From assembly GCF_000230835.1 (NCBI RefSeq), contig NZ_CM001240.1, positions 3,917,779 to 3,981,778 of the forward strand: DNA of 64,000 nucleotides. Reading direction: 5' to 3'. Of this stretch, positions 35,020 through 45,425 are shown piece by piece. The stretch comes from Clostridium sp. DL-VIII. GTDB taxonomy: Bacteria; Bacillota; Clostridia; Clostridiales; Clostridiaceae. Positions within the stretch are counted from its first letter, which is position 1; each line of letters starts with the position of its first letter. The notes beneath the pieces were generated by a model. That model had not been told where the DNA came from, did no database searches, and worked only from the letters and a program-made list of their open reading frames with translations. Both the position numbers and the translations under genes were made by a program.

Positions 35020-38000
35020 TTACTTTTCTATGTCTATAGCCAGTTGATTAGAAATCGATCTTTTTTCACTATTAGAAAGTGCGTGCTTCATTTCCATCTT
35101 TCTTAATCCATTTCTTTGCATCGAAATATAGTCCGCTTCCTTATAAGTTAATTCTTCCTCAAAAGATACTTTATAAGTTTCATTTTCAAATGGATAAGTT
35201 GGAAGCATTACTTTCTTTATGTTTCCCTTGAATAATTTACTTGGATTAAATCTAACTCCAAGAGTATATATTTTAGCAAAGGCTGACATAATAGATTTTA
35301 CTGGATTTCTAGTTATATCCATATTTATCCAGTTAAAGTTTTTATCATCATAAAATTCTTTGTTTTTAATTTCATTAAAGTTGCCCGGATAGATAATCAC
35401 TTGATTTTTATTAGCGAATACATTTAAACTTTTAATATTTTTATCATCATTTTGAGAAACATTAAATACATCTTCTAAAACTCCTGTTGATGTTAATATA
35501 GAACAATTTAAATATACTGCATTTTTATCGCCTTCTAAAACATCATCCTTTTCAGCTCTAATAGTTCCTACTATTTCTTCTAATGCTTGCTTTAAGCTCA
35601 TTTTTCCAGTCAAAACAGATGCTGCTAAAATTCCTGTTCCTTCTGCAATTATCCCATAAATCTTCATTTCAAAATTACTTAGTAAAACTCCGAAGGCATA
35701 TTGAACTGCAAAACTCTCAAAATCTAATATTTCTTCATTAGAAATGTTTTTCTCTACGACCTTCAAACACTCTTTATATGCAATGTTGAAAGCATCAAAT
35801 CGTGAACTTAAGTCTTCTTTACATTTCTCAACTTTTTTCATATTACCATCTAAAATTAAATAAGCTTCTGTTTGCCTATTTGGGTTAGATCGTCCTTTAT
35901 AAATACATTCACTATCCTCGTTATTTATTAAGTGAGTAAGTATTTCTAACAAGTGCTCCTTTGACTCTACTACAGCTGAATTTTTAGTACTTAATTCTTT
36001 TTGATTACTATTTATAGTAAAGCAAATTGAAGCAGTATTTAAGCCTTCATGCCCCTTAACATATTCTTTTAGATTCAATGCTATATTTTTTATAACACTT
36101 TGATTCCTACCAGTTAACTGTAATAAATAAGGAAAATCTTCCTCTCCCTTTTCAATATTCTTCTTTTCTGGAGCTTCTTCTAAAATCACATGAACATTTG
36201 TCCCTCCAAAGCCAAAACCATTTACCCCTGCTCTTAACGGAGTTACACCACTCCTTTCCCATTCCATCGTTTTTTCAGCTGCTACAAAAAATGGTGAGTT
36301 CGCAAAATCTATATTTCTATTAGTTGTTGTCTTGTTATAGTTTATTGTATGTGGTATCTTCTTGTTTTCTAGAGCAAGAACAACTTTGATTAAACTAGTT
36401 ATTCCAGATGCTGATAACATATGGCCTATTGATGATTTAACTGATCCTATAGCACAGAATCCTTTTTCCGAAGTAAAGGCACGAAATGCTTTAGCCATAC
36501 CTTCAATTTCAATTGGATCTCCTAAAGGTGTACCAGTCCCGTGAGTTTCTACATATGATACTGTTTCTGGATTAATCTTTGCATCTAAATATGCCTTTAT
36601 TACTGCATCAGCTTGTCCTTGTGGTCTTGGTGCTGTTATACCTTGAGAATGTCCATCATTATTCATAGCTGAACCTTTAATTACAGCCATTATATTATCG
36701 TTATCTGCAATTGCATCCTCCAATGGTTTTAATAAGATTGCACTTGCTCCTTCTGACAGTACCATTCCATCTGCTCTGTCATCAAATGGATAACACGCAC
36801 CTGTTTTTGATAAAGCTTGAACTCTACTTAATCCAATAAATGGAGTAGGACTAGTATTTAAGTTCACGCCTCCAACTATCGCCATCTTACATTGCCCTGT
36901 TCTAATACTTTCGCAAGCTAAATGCAATGCTGAAAGCGAAGATGAACAAGCTGAATTAACTGTTAAACTTGGTCCACTAAGATTTAAACAATGGCTTACT
37001 CTAGCTGCCACCTCATTTAGGCTATTTCCAGCTACTGCATCAGGCACCATCTTTGCCGGCTTAAGTACATTTAATATATTAGACATAATTTCACTTTTTT
37101 CATTAGACTCCATATTATTGAAGGTTTGATTCTTTAACAGTTTATCTTTTAATTCCATGTAAATTCTATAGTTATTAAAATGCTCTGAATATCCATTTTG
37201 CTCACTTCCCACAAAAACTCCAATATTATTTGTGGAATATCTTCCACCATAGCCAGCCTGCTGCATAACCTCCCATGCTATCTCTAAGAAAATTCTCTGT
37301 TGTGGATCAGTAACAGTTGCTTCACTTGGAGACATCCCAAAGAACAAAGGATCAAATTCATATGGATTATCTATAAATCCACCGCATTTAGAATATGATG
37401 TATAGGCAGAATTCATATCTTCACTATAGTGATCATTTGCAGGCCATCTATCTTCTGGTATTTCTCTTATTACGCATTCTCCATTCTCTAGAATTCTCCA
37501 GTATTCATTCAAATTATTTGCACCTGGTATTCTAAGACTAGCACTGATTATTGCAATATCCTTGGACCTTTCAGTTTCAATAACCTCTGTATCCAAATCA
37601 TTAATTTTACTAACTGCAGCTTCTTCAAATCCTTCTAAATAAGTCATTTCTATATATTCTGCTAAAGCTTGTGGAGTTTGGTATTCAAATATTAAAGTAG
37701 GATATAGCTCCATGCCAATACTTGTTCCAAGCATTTCCATAACCTTTACTGCCCCAAGTGAATCTAAACCTAACTCAAGAAAATTCTTTCCAACATCAAA
37801 ATTATCTTCTTCAACCTTTAACTGTTTTGCTATAACCTTATAAACAATTTCTTTTATATTTTTTAATTTTCTTGAGTTTACTTGAGGCATTTTAATAGTT
37901 GAAGATTTCTCAACATCTGAAATCTCAATTTTATCTATTATATGAATAACATTTTGACTTTCAACTGATAAAGCTCTTATAAAGGCTTCTGCCGCTTTTT

Positions 38001-41000
38001 TAGCAGGAAGAGGATTTAACCCTTGAGCTTTTAAGGCTAGTAAAGCACCGTTTCCAAAATCAGATCCCATTCCAGTTCCTGCCCATAGAGAATAATTTAA
38101 AGCAATAGTTTTCCCTGGTGCATTATCAGCTGCTCTATAATAGCTATATGCTGATAAAAAGGCATTCGCAGCTGCATAATCACCAACACCTGCTGACCAA
38201 AGCTTTTCTGAACAAGATACTGAAGATAGCATAACAAAAAACTTTAATGGTTCTTTTCTTGTAACTAAATCAGTTATTATACCACCCTTTAGTTTTGGCT
38301 CTATAATCTTATTTATGACTTTAATATTCTTATCCAAGAGTTTTAAAGTTTTGGAATCAAAGGTTCCTGCTGCATGAATAACTCCATAGATAGCTCCATA
38401 TTCATCGGCTATTCTCTCCACTAGAGCTTTCATATCTCCTATTTTTGTTACATCTACAGCTTCATAAATTACATTTGCTCCAAGTTCTTTTAGTTCCATT
38501 ATTATACTTATCTTTTTAGCATACCTTGTATTATTAGCCAGCTCCTCTTCCCACTTTTCTATTAATGGCAATTCTTCTCTACCTGTTAAAATAAGATTTA
38601 TTTTAGCTTTTTTTGCAATAACCTTAGCTATTTCAGAGCCTACAGCACTTGCGCCTCCAGTAATTAAATAAGTTTCACCATCATTAAATTTAATCTTAGA
38701 AGTTTGATTAAATTTAATAGCATCTGATAATTCTCTTATAAATCTTACTCCACCTCTAATAGCAACTATTCCTTCCTTGCTTAAATCATGCTTTATTTCA
38801 TCAGATAAAATTTGAGCAATTTCTCTATTAGATTCATATTCTTTTTTATCTACATCGATACAATATGAATCTATAAAAGCATTTTCCTGATCTAAAGCTT
38901 GTGCAAGTGTTATAGCACTAGCCTGATGTGGACTTGAAATCTTATTCTCTTCATTTACAGAAACACCATTATTGGTCACTAAAAGTAATTTTGTTTTTTC
39001 TATATTTAGTTTTGATAAAGCTTTTCCTATATACAATACACTGTAAATATCCTCATGCATTACCTTATCATCAAATGCGAATTCCAATTTGAAGCTTTCC
39101 TTATTTAAGTTCCAAAGATGTATTACTGCACCTACAGGTCCTTGAATAATATTAAAGACTTTAACATAATCCTCTTCTGCTATTGGATTAATTATAAATT
39201 TGCTATAATCATCAAATCTATATTCTGTTCCTACTTTAACAACGTAGATTTTGTTTGTCTTAAATATTTCTTCAAACTCATCTTCAATTTCGCTATTATC
39301 ACTGAATATTACGATATTCCCTTTGATTTCTGAGTCAGCATATTTATGAGGTTCAGGTTTCCAATTCCAGTTATAAAACCATTCGTCAGGAACCCTAATA
39401 CTCTCGTCTCCAAAATCAGGCTTATAGGTTTTCCTTTCAAAAGGATATGATGGTAATTGAAGTTTATTATAGTAAATTTCACTTTCAAACTTCTCAAAAT
39501 CTACGTTAAACCCTAATGTAAATAATGAAGAAAGTGCTGCTAAGCATACATCAAAAGACTCCATTTTACGATCTGACAAAGATAGAATTGTTCTAGCACT
39601 TTGAGCTTGCACTCCACTTGCCATTCTTGATAATACTCTGTCAGGTCCACATTCAATAAGCACATCTACAGCTTTATAAGACAAATATTTTATACTTTGT
39701 TCAAATTTTACAGAAGAAAGAATATGATTTATCCAATATTCTGTATCAAAAGCTTCATCCATTATTTTTCCTGTAACATTTGAAATTACAGGTATTTTAG
39801 GAGAATTAAATTTCACTTCTTTAAGCACTTCTCTAAATGCATCTAATATTGGTTCCATAAGCGGTGTATGGAAAGCCTGAGATACCTTTAATTTCTTAAA
39901 GCCTATACCTTCTTTAAGTAAATTATTACAGAACTTTTCTACATCTGCCTCATCTCCTGAGATAACCTGATGTGTTCCATTGTAAGCAGCAATCCAGACA
40001 GCTCCTTCAAATTCTTTAAATAAAATTTCAAGTTTTTCGCTTGAAGTAAATACTGCACACATACAGCCAGAGGATTTTATGCTGCCCATAAGTTTTCCTC
40101 TAGCAGAAACTATTTTAGCTGCGTCTTCTAAAGTTATTACATCTGCAAGACAAGCTGCCGCCCATTCTCCAACGCTATGTCCTAACATATAAGCCGGTTT
40201 AATTCCTAAATCTATAAGAAGTCTTCCAAAAGCATAATCCATAGTAAATACTACAGGCTGCGTAATATTAGTTTGAGCTAAAATGCTTTCATCAGCCTTA
40301 TCGCTATAAATCAAATCAGTTATTTTTTCATTTAGATATGGGTAAAAGACCTCACTGCACTCATCTACATATCCTTTAAAAATAGGAAGTTTATTATATA
40401 ACTCTCTTCCCATTCCAACATATTGAGAGCCTTGTCCAGTGAACATTAATGCTACTTTATGTTGTGCGTCACTATTAAGTTCTTCTACTTTTATATTTTG
40501 AAGTTCATTTATTAAATCTTCTATTGATTCTGAAACAACACTATAACGGTATTTATTAAAGGAAGTTCTTAAGGCATTTTCTGTATAACATATATCTCCC
40601 AAGTTATTTTCCTTACTTGTTTTGAGATACTTAACTAAATTATTAATCTTTAACTGTAACGATTTTTCACTATTTGCTGAAAGATTTAAAGCATATTTGT
40701 TTCTTGAATAATCTTGGACTTCAACTGCTGGTATAATTTCACTAGGTGCTTCTTCTAATACCATGTGGCAGTTTGTTCCTCCAAAACCAAAGGAATTAAC
40801 TGCTGCTTTTCTCATTTTTCCTTCTTGAACTTCCCATTTTCTTGCTTCTAGCATTGTATAAAAAGGTGTTTTATCAAATTTAATTGATGGATTAAGTTCA
40901 TCTAAGTTTACGTTTGGAGGCATAGTTTTATTATTTATTGCTAAAATTACTTTTATAAAGCTCGCTATACCTGCACCATTAAGCAAATGCCCAATATTTG

Positions 41001-44000
41001 CTTTAACTGATCCTATTGCCATAGAATTACTTTCTGGATTCCATCTCTTAAAGGCATTGCTTAAAGCTCTTACTTCACTTGGATCTCCGATTTTTGTTCC
41101 AGTACCATGAGCTTCTATATATTGTATATCTCTTGGATTTATTCCACTTTTAACATACAAAGATTCAATTACTTCACGTTGACCATCTGGATTAGGTGCC
41201 ATAACGCCTATAGAATGCCCATCATTATTTATAGCACTTGCCTTAATAACCGCAAGGACCTTATCCTTATCTTTTAAAGCTTTTTTAAGAGGTTTTAATA
41301 AAACTAAACCTGCGCCTTCTCCTGGTACTAATCCATCAGCTTTAGCATCAAAAACTCTTGATATACCACTTGTTGATAATGCACCTGCATTACTTAAATA
41401 AATGTATGGAGTTGGTGTTAATAGAAGATTAATTCCTCCTGCTATAGCTAATTCGCACTCACCTTTTTTTAAAGCTTCACAAGCTAAATGAATTGTCACT
41501 AAAGAAGATGAACAAGCAGTATCAACCACCATGCTTGGTCCTTTAAAATTAAATTCTTGAGAAGTTCTTGCTGCGATCATATTAAGAATATTATCAACAA
41601 GCAAGTTTGTGTGGAATTCAGTTACACCAAGCTTATTCTTCCATTCTTCTAATATAGATTCTTGAACTTCTTTTGATAATGAGTTAAAGCTGTCGAAATT
41701 CTTAAGACTTGACATATTTAATGTGTTAAAGTGATATTCCTGATATGTATTTGTACCAGCGCCAATATACAAGGATATACTTTCCCCACTAACTTTTTTC
41801 TTAGAGTATCCTGCTCTTTCAAGTATTTCAAATACTAATTCTAATATAATTCTTTGCTGCGGATCCATGACTGCTGCTTCTTCATCAGATATATTAAAGA
41901 ATTTGGCATCAAAATCAAATGGTTTATCTATAAATGCACCTGTTTTACAATAGGTTTTTGTAGGATCTCCACTTGTACTATAATATTGATTTACATCCCA
42001 TCTTTCTTCTGGCACTTCACTAATACTGCATTTACCACTTACGATATTATTCCAAAACTCCTCTGGTGACGAAGCTTCTGGGAAACGGCAGGACATTTCT
42101 ATTACAGCTATTCCATCTTCTTCTTCCACTTCACCCGATATTTTTTCATCAATATTAGTTAATATGCTATTACTCTCAGAGAAACTTTTAAGATATTCCT
42201 CCATCTCATTTATTGTTCTACAATTAATTAAAATATCATGACCTAAGGTTATATCTAATTCATCTTCAAGCACCCCTAAAACTTGGACTGCCTTTATTGA
42301 AGTTCCACCTAAAGAAAAGAAGGATTGATTATAGCCTATACTTTGTGCTGGTCTTTCTAATACATCTGCCCAAATTTCTTTTATCTTATCTCTACTTATA
42401 TTTAAAACTAAAGATTCGTCTTCATCTGCCTCCTCAGCTTTTTCTTCTATATTAAGTAATAATTCTGCAGAAGTTAATGTACTATCTGCAAATTCATTAT
42501 CTAAGAAGGATTGTACTAACAGGAAACGTCTTACTTTGCCACTAGTGGTTTTTGGAATGGCTTTTACTAAAACTACGAAATCAATATATATTCCGAAGGT
42601 TTCACTTATTTTACTAAGCATATTTCCATAAAAACTCTTTAGCTCATCTTCTTTTACACGAAGTGATGAGAAGATTGCAATCTTTTCTCTTCCTTCTTTC
42701 TCATCATGCCATCCGCCTACTACGACTTTTCCTGTTTCTACACCTTCTATTTCCTCTAATTTAAACTCTATGTCATGAGCAAAGAAATTTTGTCCATTAA
42801 CAAAGATTATATCCTTAATACGACCTGTTACACATAATCTTCCATCAATTATAAAGCCAGTATCTCCTGTTTTAAGCCAGTCATCTTGGAAAGACTTCGC
42901 TGTAGCCTCTGGATTATTTATGTAGCCTTTTGTAACATTATCACCTTTAATTTGTATTTCACCAAGCACATTCTCTGAAACTATTTCTCCCTCATCATTT
43001 ACAACACGTACCTGCATCCCTGCAACTGGATAGCCTTCATCTGCTACTTGAAGTGCATCTTTAGCACATTCCTCCACCTCTTCAACTTTTGACTTATTTA
43101 CAAGACTATTTCTGCTGACAAAATGACTTAGAGGCTTTGAATTTACTGGAGGAAATGCTACAGCTAAGCAAGCTTCTGCCATTCCATAAACCATAAACAT
43201 ACTTGTCTCAGATAAATTACATTCAGATAATTTTTCCATAAACTCATTAACCAAAGGCATTGAAATAGGCTCTGCACCATTAAAAATTAATCTTAAGCTG
43301 CTTAAATCCCACTCCTTAAGATGTTTATCTTTAACTTTTCTAAGAAGTAATCTATACCCAAAATTCGGACTAGAGGTCATTGTTATCTTATGCTTCGAAA
43401 TTAAATCAAACCAAAGAGTAGGTCTCTTTACAAATTTCATAGGATTCATATTTATTTGGAACATTCCTAAGGCAATTAAGGAAATATGAAAACCAATAAG
43501 CCCCATATCATGATAATATGGCATCCAAGAAAGCACTCTATCCTCTGAAGTCAAACCTCCACTCTCAATTATTCCTTCTATGTTAGTCAATAAGTTTTTG
43601 TGAGTTAATATAACTCCCTTTGGAGTATTTGTACTTCCAGAACTAAATTGTACAAAAGCAGTTTTCTCAATTTCTGATAAATTCATTTTACCCTTTATTG
43701 TATTTTCTCTTAAAATTGATATATCAAGCATATTCATCTCTTGACATTCAGAATATAACTCATTGTTCTTCATGCCCTTAATAATACTCGCATCACTTAT
43801 TATTACAGGCTTCTCTAAAGTATTCCAAACATTTATAAGTTTTTCTAAAGAAGCATTTTTTCCTTTAAAGGCTGAAGGTGTAGAAATTGGAACAACTACA
43901 ATTCCTCCAAGTACACAAGCCCAGAAACAAATAATGAAATCAATATTATTTTGAAAGGAAATAATCGCAAAATCATCCTGCTTTATACCTTTTTCTTGGA

Positions 44001-44208
44001 GAGCTCCTAAACAAAGCATTGCCTTTTCAAATATTTCTTCATAGCTCAAAAAGATATCTGAGTCATTCCCCTGCACTAATAATATTCCTTTATCTTTTTT
44101 ATTTTCTGCAGCTTCTATTAATAAGTTACCTATATTCATCTTATTACAATATTTATTTGTTATAGGTTTTCCGCAAGAAATTGACATTTTTATATTATTA
44201 TCCTTCAT
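35020..44208 (-). CDS. Hybrid-cluster polyketide synthase: FAAL-ACP-KS-AT-KR-ACP-KS-(inactive AT)
   Basis: At 3062 aa this is a bimodular type I PKS. A fatty-acyl-AMP ligase (1-580, SSGSTNTPKG, MPYYHDMGLIG) is followed by an ACP (Ser at about 637, LGGTS). KS1 (700-1130, Cys about 899 in DTACSSS) precedes AT1 (1255-1545, GHSVG at 1345, QAFHTP indicating malonyl). KR (about 1840-2080, Tyr in GDYAAAN) leads to ACP2 (Ser about 2150) and KS2 (2220-2650, Cys about 2421 in NSACSSS). The last 400 residues are a degenerate AT (AEGTG where GHSVG should be, about 2856) with a post-AT linker (LPTYPFENETYK), and no ACP follows. The start is ATG 44208 with GGAGA 7 nt upstream. It is the last gene of NRPS-MFS-PKS. 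Confidence 0.92.
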   Translation of the reverse strand: MKDNNIKMSISCGKPITNKYCNKMNIGNLLIEAAENKKDKGILLVQGNDSDIFLSYEEIFEKAMLCLGALQEKGIKQDDFAIISFQNNIDFIICFWACVLGGIVVVPISTPSAFKGKNASLEKLINVWNTLEKPVIISDASIIKGMKNNELYSECQEMNMLDISILRENTIKGKMNLSEIEKTAFVQFSSGSTNTPKGVILTHKNLLTNIEGIIESGGLTSEDRVLSWMPYYHDMGLIGFHISLIALGMFQINMNPMKFVKRPTLWFDLISKHKITMTSSPNFGYRLLLRKVKDKHLKEWDLSSLRLIFNGAEPISMPLVNEFMEKLSECNLSETSMFMVYGMAEACLAVAFPPVNSKPLSHFVSRNSLVNKSKVEEVEECAKDALQVADEGYPVAGMQVRVVNDEGEIVSENVLGEIQIKGDNVTKGYINNPEATAKSFQDDWLKTGDTGFIIDGRLCVTGRIKDIIFVNGQNFFAHDIEFKLEEIEGVETGKVVVGGWHDEKEGREKIAIFSSLRVKEDELKSFYGNMLSKISETFGIYIDFVVLVKAIPKTTSGKVRRFLLVQSFLDNEFADSTLTSAELLLNIEEKAEEADEDESLVLNISRDKIKEIWADVLERPAQSIGYNQSFFSLGGTSIKAVQVLGVLEDELDITLGHDILINCRTINEMEEYLKSFSESNSILTNIDEKISGEVEEEDGIAVIEMSCRFPEASSPEEFWNNIVSGKCSISEVPEERWDVNQYYSTSGDPTKTYCKTGAFIDKPFDFDAKFFNISDEEAAVMDPQQRIILELVFEILERAGYSKKKVSGESISLYIGAGTNTYQEYHFNTLNMSSLKNFDSFNSLSKEVQESILEEWKNKLGVTEFHTNLLVDNILNMIAARTSQEFNFKGPSMVVDTACSSSLVTIHLACEALKKGECELAIAGGINLLLTPTPYIYLSNAGALSTSGISRVFDAKADGLVPGEGAGLVLLKPLKKALKDKDKVLAVIKASAINNDGHSIGVMAPNPDGQREVIESLYVKSGINPRDIQYIEAHGTGTKIGDPSEVRALSNAFKRWNPESNSMAIGSVKANIGHLLNGAGIASFIKVILAINNKTMPPNVNLDELNPSIKFDKTPFYTMLEARKWEVQEGKMRKAAVNSFGFGGTNCHMVLEEAPSEIIPAVEVQDYSRNKYALNLSANSEKSLQLKINNLVKYLKTSKENNLGDICYTENALRTSFNKYRYSVVSESIEDLINELQNIKVEELNSDAQHKVALMFTGQGSQYVGMGRELYNKLPIFKGYVDECSEVFYPYLNEKITDLIYSDKADESILAQTNITQPVVFTMDYAFGRLLIDLGIKPAYMLGHSVGEWAAACLADVITLEDAAKIVSARGKLMGSIKSSGCMCAVFTSSEKLEILFKEFEGAVWIAAYNGTHQVISGDEADVEKFCNNLLKEGIGFKKLKVSQAFHTPLMEPILDAFREVLKEVKFNSPKIPVISNVTGKIMDEAFDTEYWINHILSSVKFEQSIKYLSYKAVDVLIECGPDRVLSRMASGVQAQSARTILSLSDRKMESFDVCLAALSSLFTLGFNVDFEKFESEIYYNKLQLPSYPFERKTYKPDFGDESIRVPDEWFYNWNWKPEPHKYADSEIKGNIVIFSDNSEIEDEFEEIFKTNKIYVVKVGTEYRFDDYSKFIINPIAEEDYVKVFNIIQGPVGAVIHLWNLNKESFKLEFAFDDKVMHEDIYSVLYIGKALSKLNIEKTKLLLVTNNGVSVNEENKISSPHQASAITLAQALDQENAFIDSYCIDVDKKEYESNREIAQILSDEIKHDLSKEGIVAIRGGVRFIRELSDAIKFNQTSKIKFNDGETYLITGGASAVGSEIAKVIAKKAKINLILTGREELPLIEKWEEELANNTRYAKKISIIMELKELGANVIYEAVDVTKIGDMKALVERIADEYGAIYGVIHAAGTFDSKTLKLLDKNIKVINKIIEPKLKGGIITDLVTRKEPLKFFVMLSSVSCSEKLWSAGVGDYAAANAFLSAYSYYRAADNAPGKTIALNYSLWAGTGMGSDFGNGALLALKAQGLNPLPAKKAAEAFIRALSVESQNVIHIIDKIEISDVEKSSTIKMPQVNSRKLKNIKEIVYKVIAKQLKVEEDNFDVGKNFLELGLDSLGAVKVMEMLGTSIGMELYPTLIFEYQTPQALAEYIEMTYLEGFEEAAVSKINDLDTEVIETERSKDIAIISASLRIPGANNLNEYWRILENGECVIREIPEDRWPANDHYSEDMNSAYTSYSKCGGFIDNPYEFDPLFFGMSPSEATVTDPQQRIFLEIAWEVMQQAGYGGRYSTNNIGVFVGSEQNGYSEHFNNYRIYMELKDKLLKNQTFNNMESNEKSEIMSNILNVLKPAKMVPDAVAGNSLNEVAARVSHCLNLSGPSLTVNSACSSSLSALHLACESIRTGQCKMAIVGGVNLNTSPTPFIGLSRVQALSKTGACYPFDDRADGMVLSEGASAILLKPLEDAIADNDNIMAVIKGSAMNNDGHSQGITAPRPQGQADAVIKAYLDAKINPETVSYVETHGTGTPLGDPIEIEGMAKAFRAFTSEKGFCAIGSVKSSIGHMLSASGITSLIKVVLALENKKIPHTINYNKTTTNRNIDFANSPFFVAAEKTMEWERSGVTPLRAGVNGFGFGGTNVHVILEEAPEKKNIEKGEEDFPYLLQLTGRNQSVIKNIALNLKEYVKGHEGLNTASICFTINSNQKELSTKNSAVVESKEHLLEILTHLINNEDSECIYKGRSNPNRQTEAYLILDGNMKKVEKCKEDLSSRFDAFNIAYKECLKVVEKNISNEEILDFESFAVQYAFGVLLSNFEMKIYGIIAEGTGILAASVLTGKMSLKQALEEIVGTIRAEKDDVLEGDKNAVYLNCSILTSTGVLEDVFNVSQNDDKNIKSLNVFANKNQVIIYPGNFNEIKNKEFYDDKNFNWINMDITRNPVKSIMSAFAKIYTLGVRFNPSKLFKGNIKKVMLPTYPFENETYKVSFEEELTYKEADYISMQRNGLRKMEMKHALSNSEKRSISNQLAIDIEK

Positions 44209-44237
44209 AGTTTCATCTCCTAACAAAATTCTAATAC

Positions 44238-45407
44238 TTATAGATCAAATCCTGATTCTGATTCATATCTGACTTTTTTAAAATACATTACAACAGGAAA
44301 TGTAATAAATAATAGTAAACATACACTAAAAATATAATTATCTCCAAACATGCTCATAACCGCCGATGAGAGAAGTGGGCCAATAGTTGAGCCTCCACCA
44401 TAAAAAGAAGTAAATAATGAAGTCCCTGAAGGTATCTCTTCTTTACTCAAATTTTGAACTGATACTGCCATAGCCAATGGATATATAGGCCCAATAATAA
44501 ATCCTGATAAGAAAGAAAATATCAATCTTAAGATAAAATTATCAAAAATCATTATTCCAGCAATTGTGAATACAGAAACGATAATACTCATTAATAAGAC
44601 TTTCTCACGCCCGAGCTTATCTGATAGATACGTTATAGGCATAGTCCCTATAATACTTCCAAGTACAAATATACCCAAAGCATATCCAGCAATTCTTAAG
44701 TCATACTGTTCATGTATTAAAAAAACTGGGTACAAGGTTGTTAAAGTTGTTTCAGTAAAACCATATAGAAATCCACCTTGAAGTCCTATAGATATTTTCT
44801 TAAGTGTATTTATCTTTGGTTTTGTGGAAAACAATAATTTTTCTTTAAAAGTTGCATGTATAACTATTTGACAAATTAGAAGTGCACATATTGGAAATAT
44901 AAATGGCACCCAATTGTTCCATTCATAAAATACAGGTCCGAGGACAGAAGATAATACAAAACCCACTGCAAAGCATAGTGAATACAAACCACTAATTACA
45001 CTTCTTGAACTTTCTTCTGTTAAATTTTGAAGCATGGTTTGAACTCCAACCAAATTAAAGCTTAGACCAATACCCATAAATATCATTAAAAAGAGTGAAA
45101 CAACCAAATTAGATGAAAAGGGGAAAATTCCACAAGCCGTTGCTGAAATTACCGCACCTATTAATATAGTTCCCTTAATATCTTTATTTCTCATTTTTCT
45201 ATCAACTAAAATAGATCCAATTGACATGAATAAGAAAAACGACGAGGATATGATTCCAATCCATAAGCTATTTACATTATTGGACTTTAAATGTGTTGAT
45301 GAGAGGGGATTTATAATCCCCATTGCAACACCTATAAGTAAACCTATTACAAAAAGAATCCATTTATTATTAGAAAATAGTGACTGCATTTTCTGTTTTA
45401 AAGGCAT
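44238..45407 (-). CDS. MFS transporter within the PKS-NRPS operon
   Basis: The protein has 389 aa and about 12 hydrophobic segments. It has an MFS loop after helix 2 (SILVDRKMRNKDIKGTIL, about 63-80) and the GYALGIFVLGSIIGTMPITYLSDKLGREKVLLM second-half loop (about 240-272), the repeated A-motif of MFS exporters. It lies 18 nt after the NRPS stop and 29 nt before the PKS start. It almost certainly exports the product or an intermediate, since MFS genes inside assembly-line operons usually do. Self-resistance is a second possible role. Confidence 0.88.
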   Translation of the reverse strand: MPLKQKMQSLFSNNKWILFVIGLLIGVAMGIINPLSSTHLKSNNVNSLWIGIISSSFFLFMSIGSILVDRKMRNKDIKGTILIGAVISATACGIFPFSSNLVVSLFLMIFMGIGLSFNLVGVQTMLQNLTEESSRSVISGLYSLCFAVGFVLSSVLGPVFYEWNNWVPFIFPICALLICQIVIHATFKEKLLFSTKPKINTLKKISIGLQGGFLYGFTETTLTTLYPVFLIHEQYDLRIAGYALGIFVLGSIIGTMPITYLSDKLGREKVLLMSIIVSVFTIAGIMIFDNFILRLIFSFLSGFIIGPIYPLAMAVSVQNLSKEEIPSGTSLFTSFYGGGSTIGPLLSSAVMSMFGDNYIFSVCLLLFITFPVVMYFKKVRYESESGFDL

Positions 45408-45425
45408 AAATTCGAATTCCTCCCC

